A stretch of DNA of 64,000 nucleotides, taken from NCBI GenBank assembly GCA_003049485.1, contig PYST01000098.1, positions 1 through 64,000 on the forward strand, written 5' to 3'. The stretch is from Ophioceras dolichostomum. Taxonomy: Eukaryota > Ascomycota > Sordariomycetes > Magnaporthales > Ophioceraceae. A program made the translations under genes and the position numbers. The notes under the pieces are model-generated. The model was not told where the DNA came from, made no database searches, and saw only the letters and a program-made list of their open reading frames with translations. Positions 45,790 to 57,241 of this stretch are shown here, piece by piece; position 1 is the first letter of the stretch; each line of letters starts with the position of its first letter.

Positions 45790-48700
45790 TTAGTCAAGGT
45801 CGTAGTAGCTACCCTCGAACTGGACGACGACGACGAGGTCGTCCTCGTCGTCGGCGAGGTTACCCTCGTCCTCCTCCTCCTCGCAGGCCTTAGTGTCGTC
45901 GGCGAGGGGCTCCTCGACGGCGTAGGCGCGCAATGGCAAGTCTAAACGGCAAATTTCATTGTCAGCATATGCCATTTTTGGCTATCATTTCTATGTCCAT
46001 TCCGCGCCATTCCGCATCGCGATTTATCGCTTGGTGGATTTTTATGGCCGTTCGGCCATCCAGGGAGGCTTTAAAGGAAGTAATGGCGGGCGCCATTGTA
46101 CCGGACCTAGGAATACATACCCGAGCCATTGCCGCCCGTCATCTCGGACGACGCTGCCGCGGCGGGTTGCGCCGGCTGGTCGACCTCCATGGCCTCGCCA
46201 TCCTGGGGGCCATTGGGGCCCTCGGCGCCCTTTGAGCCGGCCGCGTCGTCGTACTTCTCGTTGAGGACCTCGCGGACGCATCTACCCCATTCGACGGCGT
46301 CTTCGTCGTAAACGACGCCGTCGTCGTCGCAAAGGTCCTTGAACTCGTCGAACGAATCGGTGTCGTCAATGGACGCCACGGGTGCCTGCGCGGCGGTCAT
46401 CTGGCCCATGAACTCCTCGCGGACGGCGTCGACCTTCTGCGCCAGCTCCTTCTCGCTGATTTCGGAGTCGAGAGCGACGAGGAGCGCCTCCTTGAGGGCG
46501 AGGGTGAGGGCACGCCTGCTCTGGACGTGGTTGCCGGCCGAGGGGTCCTTGTCCTCCGGGCTGATGGTGCCCGCATAGTCGTCCGCGGCGTCAGCGATGC
46601 ACTGGTGCAGCTCCATGGCTCGTGCCAGCTCGATGCCGTATCGCTCATGGCCGTCCAGGCCGAAGCAGATCTTGTGCAGCATGGTGACGGCCGGAGAGAC
46701 ATTGCCTCCGGTGCCGACTGTCGACTCTTCGCTCTGGAGATGGAGATTGAGGACTTTGGGCTGCTGGCCCACGATTTTGGCTATTGAAAAAGAGGGCGAA
46801 AGAAGCATCAAAGGTTAGCCGTATTCTCATCTGATCGCGGTAGTGATAGCACCTGGGATATTTACCAAGCTCCGCGAAGTGGGTGGAGAAGAGCGTGATG
46901 GCCTCGCTGTCGGCCAGGATTTCGGCGATGGCCATGGCAATGGAGAGGCCATCGCGGGAGCTACTTCCTCGGCCCAGCTCATCGACGATGGCGAGGCTCC
47001 GATCGTCGATGTGCCTGTTCAACAGTCAGGTCGGCGGGTGGGTACTATCGGTAAATGCTAACCTGTCTACTTATGGAGGGATGGGACTTTTTCAAACCTC
47101 AGAATGTATGCCATCTCCTGCATCTCAACTGAGAATGTGGACAGGTTGGCCTCGATGTTGTCGTCCTTTGACGTCCTTGTGAAGATTTTTTGGACAATGG
47201 GCAAAGCCGCAGTGGTGGCCGGTACAAAGCAGCCAATCTGGGCCATAATCTGGATCACCCCTACCGTCTTCATGTAGGTGCTCTTGCCGCTCATGTTCCG
47301 GCCAGTGATGATCTGGCAACGGTACTGAGCGGAGGCGTAGCAGTCGTTAGGGACGAAGGGGCGTGGGGACGAGGCCAGTTCCTGAAAGGCTGGTGGGTTA
47401 GATATTTCCCGTACTAAGAACAGCAAGCATAGTATTACATATGAAATGGGAGGCGAACCTTCTCCATGACTGGGTGACGAGCACTATCTAGGGCGAGGAT
47501 CTCGGAGAATTGCGGGCGGATGTAGTCGGTGTCCGTCGCCACATGCGCAAAACTCGCCAGCATGTCGAGATGGCCGATGGCCTTGCACATTCCGATCATG
47601 CTTGGGATGTGCTCTCGGAGATCGGAGATGAGCTGTTTGATCACCTCATCGGACTGCTTCATGACCTCGTCCGTTGCTGTCTTGAGACGCAAGTTGAGGG
47701 TCTCAAGCTTGAGCGTTGTGCACTCGACGAAGCCACCTTTGTCTCGAGCCCTGATGAAGGTCGGCTTGGATATCCTGGGGTCAATGTTGTAGAAGTTGTG
47801 AGGGACGAAGCGAAGGAAGAAGAGGCTGCCGCTATCGTAGCGGGTCTCATTGACGAGGCCATACGTGTCTAGAAGACAGTTAGTACGTTTGCCATTCACG
47901 TCGACGGGAAAGAGAGTCAGTATTTCACTTACTATTGAGCCGATGAACGTAGTCGTAGATGTTGTCCTCGGCTTCCTTGCAGTCCACTCGAGCTCTGTAA
48001 AGAAGCCCCCTTCCCTCCTCCTGAGCCCGCGGCTAGAGGTTAGCACACCCTAGCGAGAGCGTACAAGTGTTAAATGAGGTAAATCAATAAACTACCACGT
48101 ACCTTGACGGCGCCGATCCGCTGATGTTTTAGCTGCAATGGCTTCTCTGCGATGGTGGCGTTGTCTACTAGCTTGCCGCGAAGAACTCCCAGGATCTTGG
48201 CCGCGATGTCGGTGCTGCACACGTTCCGAATCCTGACGAGTTCCGAGCTTTGAGCTGACTGAAGTGCGTTGAAAATGGTCGGGATGCACTCCATGAAGCT
48301 CTTGATCTTCAAGACGTAGTTCACGCTCTGCTCTATCTCGAGGACGTTGTTGTTTCCCGGCTGGAAGATGATCTGTTGAGACAAAGGGAGATTGTTAGAG
48401 ACTTGATCGGGAGAGTAGCCGAGAGTAGCCCAGGTTCTAATGGAAGAGCACGGTACAAACCTTAGCGATAACCTTCTCGAGGTCACGGTGCTTCTCGCGA
48501 AGTGGCTTCAGCGCTACAGAGAGAATTTCAGCAAGACAGACACGTAGCGAAGATGGGGAGCCGGCAGAGGTTTGGAAACGTACCCGTGCGAACTCCATTG
48601 AAGATCTCCTCATTGGTCGCCAGTTCGCCGACGGCTTCCTGTCTAGGAACAATGACCTCGCCTGCTTGGGTGGAGGGTTGCAGGAGGCACCTCCGGAGAT

Positions 48701-49674
48701 GGCGTGCACCCATGGGAGTCACAGTCCGGTTGAGCAGGCCAATGAGACATGCATCTGACTTGGGATTGTCAGAGTTCTGCAAGAGCTCGAGAGACTGGAT
48801 TGAAGCAGCGTCAATCATCACCGAATCCTCGAGGGGTTGGAACTCGATATCGAGGGACTGGGGATAGACTCGGGCACCCGCAGACCCCTCAAGAAAGGTC
48901 ATGGCCTGAAAGGGAAAAAGAGCTCAGTTAGGCGGCGGCGCCAGTTCGGGACTGATATTTAGCTGTAGCATGGCACCCGAGGATGAAAAATCAGGGGAGG
49001 CGAGCGAGGGAGTAGCTTACCGCTGCAAATGCACAATTGGCGTAGTACTTGCCCGAGACGGCATTCAGAGTAGCCGCTACCTTCTCCTTGACAGAGAGAC
49101 GCAAGATTTGATCGATTCCGACGTTCTCGCGCCAGTACTTTCTGTCCAAACCCACGACGTGATTCTGGGTCTGGGGGGTGACCTTCTGCTTCTGTAGCTC
49201 TTCGATGATATGGTTGGTTAAGATCGAACGATCTTTGATGGTGCTCGTCTCTACCACGAAGTCTCGCGGCTCGTGCACCATGATGGTGCGCATGGTGTGG
49301 CTGTAGCACTGCGATTCTGAGACCTGGGTGAGGACCACGCGGCCAAGGGCAATGTCGACGAAAGCGAGGCCGATGACTGGGCTTGAATCGCGTCCCTCGT
49401 TCACGGCACAAATGATCTTTCGCCCAGCCTCTTTGCCAGGAAGAAAGATAGTGGATGCTGCGCGAGAGATGGCGTGTGGATTGAAAGCCTCACCCCGGCC
49501 TGTGCTAACAAACGAAGCCGCCATCCCCAGAGACGACACAACACTGCTGCTTCCCTGCTCCTCAGACTCTTTGATTGTAGAGAGCCGCCGAGAGGGGAAG
49601 TCTGGCGACGAAGCAGCCTCTGCACAGTTAGAGGAGCCGGCGCTTGAAGACGAAGAACTGGAACTGGTTGCCAT
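45790..49674 (-). CDS. MSH4: Meiotic MutS homologue MSH4
   Basis: Predicted 1,017 residues from ten exons: 49,021-49,674, 48,584-48,905, 48,461-48,513, 48,103-48,372, 47,933-48,032, 47,459-47,868, 47,098-47,381, 46,866-47,014, 46,121-46,780 and 45,790-45,941. All phases close. The N-terminus lacks the mismatch-binding domain I, as in MSH4. Diagnostic segments include SGKYYANCAFAA, SVMIDAASIQSLELLQN, GHLDMLASFAHVATDTDYIRP and HPVMEK. The Walker A motif is GRNMSGKST (630-638), with Arg where Pro is usual, and Walker B is IVDELGRG (Asp709, Glu710). MSH4 pairs with MSH5 to form a clamp on meiotic recombination intermediates and promotes crossing-over. The C-terminus is an acidic extension of about 150 residues. 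The last intron has a GTATGT donor; if it is retained, the protein would end four residues later at a stop at 46,107. Confidence 0.9.
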
Positions 49675-52600
49675 GGTTGGAGAATTCTAGGCCGCAGGGA
49701 CTGTCATAGATCTGTTGAGGAAGATGAAGATCCAGTTGCAGTCTTTGCTCGGTCGGCAGCTGAGGAAACAACAGCAATGGTAGGTATTGTCGTTGATTGC
49801 TGTTCAGGCGCGTGCAGCTGTTGGTCCCGCCCGTGAGAGTGAAAGAAGACGCTAAATAGCTTCCCACCGACAACAATACCTGTGCTCAGGTTGAGAAAAA
49901 GAAAACCCTTGACAGTCCGCAGGAGGCGTGAACTGGATTCAAGAGATCAGAAGGAAGGACAGAAAAGGTGATTGCAGCTCAGACTCGGCGTGAGAGGCGA
50001 GAGAAGTGGTGACCTGGGCTGCCTGTTGAGGACGGAAAGAAAAAAAGAGATCTCGGCGGGCGGTGGTCGGTAGACAGTGCAAAAAACCAGGCTGCAAGTT
50101 GCACGACCCACCCAGGTCGACGAACCAGGAAGTAGCGACAATGGCAGGTTCGACCCCGACGTGATCCCATCACACCACCCCGAGGTGGTTGAGCAAGTTT
50201 CCGCCACCAGATACCTCCTTGTGACCATGGTGGGCCTTGATTTCGTTTCGAAGAGGCTCCCATCCGGACTACGAGGGTAGCAACCTTCGACCCGGGCTTG
50301 ATTTGAGGTGAACAGGCGTGACGGGAGTGTTGCCTTCAACCATATAAGCAGGAAGAGAACTCAAAGATAGCTGTGGCTCCACACTAGCAGAGCCGTCATT
50401 CTCCTAGACAGGATGGGACAGGGTACATTGCGTTCTCTGTGTCGTGCTCGCCTTCCCGTAGCAGAGACAGAGGCTAAAAGGGCGCCGCTCCGGCAGCTCC
50501 TCCACTCAGCTGGCTCTTTCCTTCTCGGTGAGGCATAGGAGGCAAGTCCCATGGACGGCAACATGCCCCACTTACCCAGAGCAGAGGAGTCATTCCAAAG
50601 TCAGCCACAAGCGGACAAACAGCAGTTCCTCTCTGTCCGTTCACCGGAGGCGTCTCTGGGCGCTCGAGAAATGCTGGGAGGCATGGCCGAGCATAATATA
50701 GAGGAGCAGCTGCAAAGAACTGCCGCAGGAGCATATGGTATGAAATCTTTCGCAGCAAGGCTGAAAATGCCAGAGAATTGGATGTAGAATGGACGCTTGG
50801 ACGTAGAGTCTACGCGAGATAGAGTGGCCGGTGTTCGACGACGGGAGGCTGTAATTATGGAAAGGAAGAGTGTGGCGGTAGTTGGTCCTGTTGTCGTTGA
50901 CAAAGCCCGTTCCACCCCCATGGCAATGAAAGGGAAAATGAAGAAGTCGGGTGACAGCGAAGAAGATGGCAGGCTGGCGACGCATAACTAGGATCGCCCC
51001 CAGAGGCACAAGGTGTAGGAGGACGTCCATAGGTCAGAATCAATCTCAATGAGCCGTCAAGCATGCTCCAAAGCTCCGTTGAGTCATCCCACCAATCATA
51101 TATGCCCCGGCAACCTCAAGCCCTAGTAGTGGTAGAGCATCCAGCCGATTGGCCTTGACCCAGCCCATGTACAGATTGCGCTGCCTCTACAAGAGGACCC
51201 TTTTGATCCGGGTTGGCGACCCCGGCGTCTAGGACTGCGATGCCCCCTAGCATGCCTCCGAGGCATCCGTACACGTTTGCTCTGGAATCTGCGGACGTCC
51301 TATGCAACTGTGTAGTAAACAGCAAGCAGTGTCCTCCAGTCCACTTATCCTCATAGATTCCAGACCATGAAGCTGTCCAGCGCCCCTCGGCGCAGGTTTG
51401 GCGGGGACGGGGAGAGTGACGGCGGTCTCCTGACCTGCGGCCTGCAGGACGACGAAACTCAGTCCAGTGGTGTTGTTTCGAGCAGGCTCGCCGAAAATAA
51501 AGGGCGAAGGTGGCGAATCTCCATTAGGAAATGTAAGAGACGTCGAGTGGGCCAATGATCACCGGAGGCTTGCTTGCGAGGCGGCGGTCATCGACAAGCT
51601 TCGCCGCTTCGAGCAAAGCAATGCCGAAGCCAAAATAGGCGAAGACCGGCTCGCCAAACTGACTCTTGCTCTCCCTCTCTCCAGCGAAGGTGTCTAATTG
51701 TTTGTTCTAGAGAAGCAGCAGCTGACTCCTCTTGCCTTGTCCCCCATCACTACCGTGAGACACGGCCGGACCTCCTCAACAGCTAACCCCCGGCTTGTAT
51801 CTCCCCGCCCGGGCCGGCTGCAAGCGGCTGGACTCGTACCAAGGGTGGGCCGTGACGGAGCGCCACATGTTCGACAGGGTGAACACCGTTGGTTCGCGCA
51901 TCCATCGGGTCCGCAGCTTGGGCGTTTCTGAGATGAACTCTGCGGCGGCGGGGTGGGATGTTGTTAACTGTAATATCTGCGCTTGAGCTGTGCAGCTGCT
52001 GTGTGACTGCTAAGTCGCTGGTGGTCGTAGCAGTGGGAATATTGGTACGATCTGGCTCGGTGATGGTGAGGGCTACCGAAAGTCAAGGGAGAAACGGCGG
52101 CGTAGAATCGGATGCTGTTGGAGAGCGGCGGGGGAGGCGACGGCGGCGAATGGATGGGAGGGATCAAGGATTTGCTGCCGCTGCCAGGCGCAGTTCGTGG
52201 GGTTATCAGTTTGGCACTTTATTACTGTACGTGTCAGTCTCTTCTCTCCTCTTTTGCTCCGTGGTTTCTGGTTCTTCTTCTGCTTGTCGTTCTGTGTAGG
52301 AGGGTGTTGGTTCTGGGAGGAGCAGGCGAAGCCAAGCCGAGCGGGTGGTATGGTCTCTCACCTTTTCTTTCACTCATCACCCCTCCCGGATGAGTTACCA
52401 ACGGAGGTAAATATCTACCTAGGTAGGTAGGTAGCCAGGTAGGTACCTAGTCAAAGTAGTCAGCCGGCATAGAATGGGTGGTGGCTCGTCGTCCAGTACC
52501 AAAGAACTCTGAAGCTGTGTCCAGCCCTCCGTCGAGGCCTATTCCTAGCCTCAGCCGCCGCACCCAAAAGCCGCCTCCCCTCGGCGACCCATCCGACCTT

Positions 52601-53470
52601 TTGGGGAGGTGAGAAATGTGGCGATAAGGGTCAACAAGTACCCAAGAAAGGCTTAGCGGGCTATGTCCCAATCTGCAAAGCTACGGCGGTGGCGGCGAAT
52701 CAGGGCTTCGGCGGGATGTCACGGCAGTGCGGATCGGTTCCATACCCTAGGGCAGCGCTGCCAAGATCGTATACCAGACTTGTGGGAGTGCCGGGGTCTG
52801 CATCGCCCCCTCTGATTCCTTCTGCGCCGTGGATCAGCATTGGGCTAACGAGCGGTCGTTCGTCTCTGTCAGTGACTCTTCGGAACTTGTCCGTGTGTGC
52901 ATGAGCCCCATTGCATGAACCACCAGACGACATGCAAGAACTATACAGTGAGCGGCCTCTTTGGGATCTCACCTAATCTTCAGTCTTTCTTTCGAAGTGT
53001 GCTTCCTATGCGGCTCCGTCGAAGCTTGGCGTTCGCCGGCAGGCGCCGTATTATTCCTGTTGGCGGTGTGAGACCTTGACGCTGGCCCGTGCAGATCGGC
53101 AATTAATTAATGCTTCGTCGCCAGGCTGCACGGTGGGTTTCAGGGGTAAATTCACCCAATGGCCATCTCGCTCAGAGATCAGGCCCACTGAAATCCTCAC
53201 GGCTTCAGTGGGGGCAGTTCGCGACCTGCACCCCATCATCCATTTTTTGATGTGCAACCTGAACATGAACCAAGCATCCTCCGCTGCTGCCTGTCACGAA
53301 CGCGCCTCCGTGACGCAATCAACACCTGGCCACTTCGACTTAGGCCTTCAAGTAAGGCCGTCAAGGCAGCGAGCGACTGACTCTCGCGCGCTTATAGCTT
53401 AAAAAGCACGAGGTCTCCATCTCCACGCCAGTCGCGGTTGTGCGTTGTCGTCCCTGGTTCACACCAGCCA
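49675..53470. other. Intergenic region, 3.8 kb
   Basis: No complete gene is supported. On the minus strand at 51,080-51,560 two neighbouring frames contain protein-like segments (ANVYGCLGGMLGGIAVLDAG and RNLYMGWVKANRLDALPLLG) that would need a frameshift to join, so a decayed gene is possible. A TAGG-type repeat lies at 52,420-52,450. Confidence 0.4.
51080..51560 (-). pseudogene. Possible decayed gene, unassigned
   Basis: A frame from an ATG at about 51,555 gives a Ser/Pro-rich segment. Then, in a second frame, ANVYGCLGGMLGGIAVLDAG appears, and in a third RNLYMGWVKANRLDALPLLG followed by GAYMIGGMTQR. The pieces look hydrophobic and protein-like but never share a frame, and no clean introns join them. 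No family is identified. Confidence 0.25.
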
Positions 53471-54846
53471 ATGCCGATCATCACTATGGCCCCGACGCAT
53501 TACTCTCTAGACGACTTCATCGCGGGTGCGAACCTAGCGTATCACCTCAACGCCGCCCTACAGCGCACTCCGAGCTCCGGCGACGACTTCAACGCCGCGC
53601 TAGTCAAGCTTGACCAAGCTCACCACGCCTTCCTGAATGCGGATCAGCTGTACCGCACCAAGGCTCTGTCTCGCGAGACTGCCAATGGGCTGCTGCAAAT
53701 CACAAGCAATCTCACCGACGTGCTCCAGGGGTACCTAGTCCTTGCCCGGGCAGTTCATCAGAAGCTCGGTTTAACTAAGGGTGACGCCGAGGAGGGATGG
53801 TGCCGAGCGGGTTGGACGGTCTGGAAGAATGAGGACCTCGTCCGTCTCGCTAAGGAGATCGAGGAGGGCTTGCTCGCCATCGACACCCTCATGACTGCCG
53901 CCAACGTGTAAGTGTGGCCTCCGTCTCCTCTTTCTCGACATCCTTGCCATGGTCTTCTCACTTGCATGAATCGAACACTATAGCCCGAGGCACAAGGGGG
54001 CTATACAAGACTTTATAGTTCTCAGGGACTCTGACTATAACCTTATACTTGCATTATAGACCACGGACTATCGTGCCACCCAAGTCATTAGCCGAGTTCT
54101 TTATACCGCCAAGCAGCGTAGATACGGCCAAGCAAGCGAGCCAAAGCCTCAGCTCCCCGGAGAAGCCCTCCGCGGAGAAGCCCTCCGGAGTGAAGCCCTC
54201 CGCGGAGAAGACGCCTTCGGATACCCTGCTCTTCGAAGATGCCCTCGGCCGGCGCTTCCGCCTCCCGATCGCTAAGTGCGGCACCTGGGAAGGAATAGAG
54301 GCCGTGATCCGGGAGGCATTCACGCACGTCGAGGTTCTAGGGCCCCTCGTTGAACAGGGCAAGTTCGACCTGGTCTGCGTTCCCGGCGGCGATAAAGTCG
54401 TCCCGTCGATTTCAGAGCAGGTCATCTTGGCCACGATCAGCAAAGACGACGCCTACACCACGATGCACATGTGGCCCATGCCGAAGGCTCCTCTCCGGGC
54501 TCCCCCGTCCCCCGCTCAGTCGTTCGGGGAGATGCTGGCGCCCTGGGCCGGAATGGGGGCCGCCGCTGCCGTCACAGGGGCCACGATGGCCGCCACGGCG
54601 GCCACCGAAGTGTGGAAACGCATGCCCAGCGTGGGCCAGATCTCCTGGCCACGGGTTAGCGTCGAGATGCCGAAGAATGCCGCAGATAGCGCGGCGAAGA
54701 CGATGGAGGCTGACAGGACCCCGGAAGCACAAAGGCCCGGGGAAGTAGGGAAAACTGTGGAGGCATCGGTTACACCAGTTGCTGCTGTGGAGGACGAGTC
54801 ACACGGCCAGGACCAGTCGGTGGTTGGGCAGCCATATGGTACCTAG
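53471..54846 (+). CDS. Fungal ubiquitin-like-domain (ULD) protein with N-terminal helical domain
   Basis: Predicted 407 residues from exons 53,471-53,907 and 54,060-54,846. The 152-bp intron has a GTAAGT donor and a TATAG acceptor, and phase closes. ATG at 53,471 (MPIITM) is used; the next ATG, five codons on, is equally possible. Residues about 10-145 form an all-helical domain. A Pro/Ser-rich link with repeated EKPSAEKPSG follows, then a ubiquitin-like domain at about 202-287 (LLFEDALGRRFRLPIAKCGTW; EGIEAVIREAF; TMHMWPMP), matching the domain found in many fungal proteins of unknown function, often near NLR-like genes. After it, about 306-331 is a Gly/Ala-rich hydrophobic stretch (WAGMGAAAAVTGATMAATAA) that could insert in membrane or form a glycine zipper. 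A hydrophilic tail ends the protein. Role unknown. Confidence 0.78.
54160..54215. repeat. Short in-frame tandem repeat (GAGAAGCCCTCCGCG type)
   Basis: About three 15-bp units, encoding the EKPSA-like linker between the helical and ubiquitin-like domains. Confidence 0.75.
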
Positions 54847-55847
54847 GGGCACAATAACGACAGTGGCAATAGGAACGTCAACGGGCCCCCTCTGCAGGTT
54901 AGAGGCGCTCGTCCTGTCCCATGGCTTGTTACTGTCCCTCAGAGGGGTTACGTCTAGGTCTCCGACCGTGCTTCCTACCTCCCATAGATGGGAAATGCGA
55001 GAGACCCTAATAATGTACGGCCAGGGATTGGCTCGGATGCCGAACACAAGATATAGATCATTTGCTTCAGTGGAGAACCATCTTCAACGAGGAGGCAGAA
55101 GCCACCATGTTTTCAACCGTGTAAACCGTACGTATCAAGGCCGACGGCTGAGCAGATGAGCATCTAGTGCTACGGAGACAGACGGTCTACTGCGATGTGC
55201 TGGAAGGCGCATGGAGGCTCGAGCCCCTGGCTACGCTATTGTTAGACATGACAGGGTAGATACCGCTCCGGCCATCACAGCTGGGGCACGTCCGTACATC
55301 GTTTTAAAGGCCATGGTGATGACAGCGGAGCTGACCATATGCTGGTCAGATGCAGATGTAAAGCAAACACATTGTATTGCCTATTGAATTGTTCGATCAG
55401 GTACGGGTGTCCAGCGAAGCGGAATAACCTCCCGTAGCCGTAGTCAAGGGCAAGCCTGAATCAGGTCCATATTAATCTCCACGACTTGCACGCGCACCCA
55501 CCAACATCGCACCCATAACAAAAACAAGGCAAAAGCAAAATTGGCGCGACCAACAGTTGACTCCTACGCAAATGAGATCGGAGATAAGGCTCTGATTTGT
55601 TCTGGTTACAAGTGAGAACCTTCCTCCAGTCCTAGCCCTTGCCCTCTGTACTAGTTTACAACCCTTGCCCGCCCGAACCCTTGTCCTCCCTATCCCTAGA
55701 AGAGGGGAATAGTGACGAAGTCTACCGCACGGATGATTCGGCGGATCGATCGATATACAGGCTCTAAGTTCGACCGACGAGGTTAGCTAAGTGCTGGTGA
55801 TGTCAAGTGAAGAGAAACAGTCTTGAGAAGCTTACCCGTCGAAGATT

Positions 55848-55887
55848 GTCTAGGTCACCATACGGCTTGACTGATGGTGACCTAGAC
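55848..55887. repeat. Perfect 14-bp inverted repeat
   Basis: GTCTAGGTCACCAT at 55,848-55,861 is the exact reverse complement of 55,874-55,887, separated by 12 nt. It is the longest perfect foldback I noticed in the window. Confidence 0.9.
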
Positions 55888-56699
55888 CAGCCAAGAGAGT
55901 GCTGAGAGCCATTGGTAGAGAGGTGTCCTGGGAAAGGCCCGCCCTACGAAAAGGTGCCCGCCCTCAGATCGATGAGTTAGCGATGGCAGACAAAAAAGAA
56001 GTCAGGTCAGGCAAGTACGAGAGGAGGAGGCAGAAGAGGAGCGAATACCTTTAGCAGCCAGTGCCGTGCCACCAACTGGGTGAGAGTTGCCAAGAGGCAG
56101 CGCGAGAGAGCGTGTCGCTGCCACTTTGGCGGGCCGGGACTCGTCGGCCGACGAGGACCCCGTCTACAGAGGACCGGGGGAGCCGGGATTGTCGAGGGTT
56201 CTGACTCCCAAGGAGTCAGTGCGTTGTCGTTCTAACATAACGCATTCTGATGTCAAGAGCACCTGCTGCTCTTGAGCCCGAGGGCGAGCAGCTGGAAGAC
56301 CTCGTTGAGGAGGCCAAGGACATCGATGTACCCGCGTCGAGAAGTGGAATCCCCGGCTCGGGGGTGTTGGAGCTGGCCGTGAACTACCATCGGCCGGTCT
56401 GCCTGGGGGATGCGGGGAACAATACGTCAGCGATCCGGTGGGGTTGCCCTGGAGAAGAAGGAAATGGAAGTAGAAGGAAAGCGGCCGCGGTTCTATACTT
56501 GTGTTTGCGAGCTGGACTTGTGCCTCGTGTGTTGAGCTTAGACGTGGATGCTATGCCTTTCGTACGTGGGGACCGTCGGTACTCGTCGTGAAGTTGACAT
56601 ACCCCCAAGGATCCAGATGTACCTGTTGCTGTATCAAGGAATGGGAGGCTCACGCCCCAGGGGCGTGGCTTAATCCCTGGGTGATTGTGAATTCTCCCC

Positions 56700-56830
56700 T
56701 CCTGTCTATAAATTCCGAAATCCTTTCCTCTCTTTCCCCTCTTCGTCGCTCTCCTCTCTTCCTCCACAACGCCAAAACACACTCTTCTCCGAGAACACCA
56801 GCTAGCAAAAGATCAAGCGTAAGTAGATAG
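56700..56830 (+). promoter_or_regulatory. Promoter-like segment without an assigned gene
   Basis: TATAAA at 56,706-56,711 is followed by a CT-rich tract, then by AACACCAGCTAGCAAAAGATC and a GTAAGT donor-like site at about 56,819. This looks like a promoter, 5' leader and leader intron, but the only ATG frame downstream (about 56,982, 21 codons) is too short to be convincing. Confidence 0.3.
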
Positions 56831-57160
56831 TACCTTCATTCCATTCCTAGCTTCCATTTTCTCCTCCTTTGTCCAGCAGTTTTCCCCATTGGGCTACATC
56901 TTCTCGTTCACGAACTAATCAACAACCTCAATCTCGTGTCTAGCCACAGCACTCCTCAGCAGGCAGCGTCAGTTCACAGTCAATGCCCTCTCGTTTTCAA
57001 ACGCACGTTTCCATCCCAGCACCCGTGTCTCTAGCCAGACCAGAATGACAGGTTCAGGAGAGCAAGTGCCTCCGGCGGTTCCCTAGCACACATCGTGCCA
57101 GTTATCGCCACTATCACGGTCGCTTCGGTTACCGTCGCTCCCGGAGCTAATCATCCTATC

Positions 57161-57241
57161 GTTATCGTCATCTTGGTCTCCGTCGCTCTGGTCATCGTCA
57201 TCCTAGTCTTCGTTGCTCTGGTCATCGTCGTCCTAGTTGTG
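57161..57241 (+). repeat. 30-bp tandem repeat (2.7 copies)
   Basis: Units at 57,161-57,190, 57,191-57,220 and 57,221-57,241 differ by a few bases. In the plus frame they encode a strongly hydrophobic repeat (VIVILVSVAL, VIVILVFVAL, VIVVLVV) that ends at a stop at 57,250. No ATG precedes the frame. Confidence 0.75.

Noticed and set aside
50140..50190. GGTTCGACCCC resembling a tRNA B box
   Set aside because: No A box at proper spacing and no acceptor stem pairing was found.
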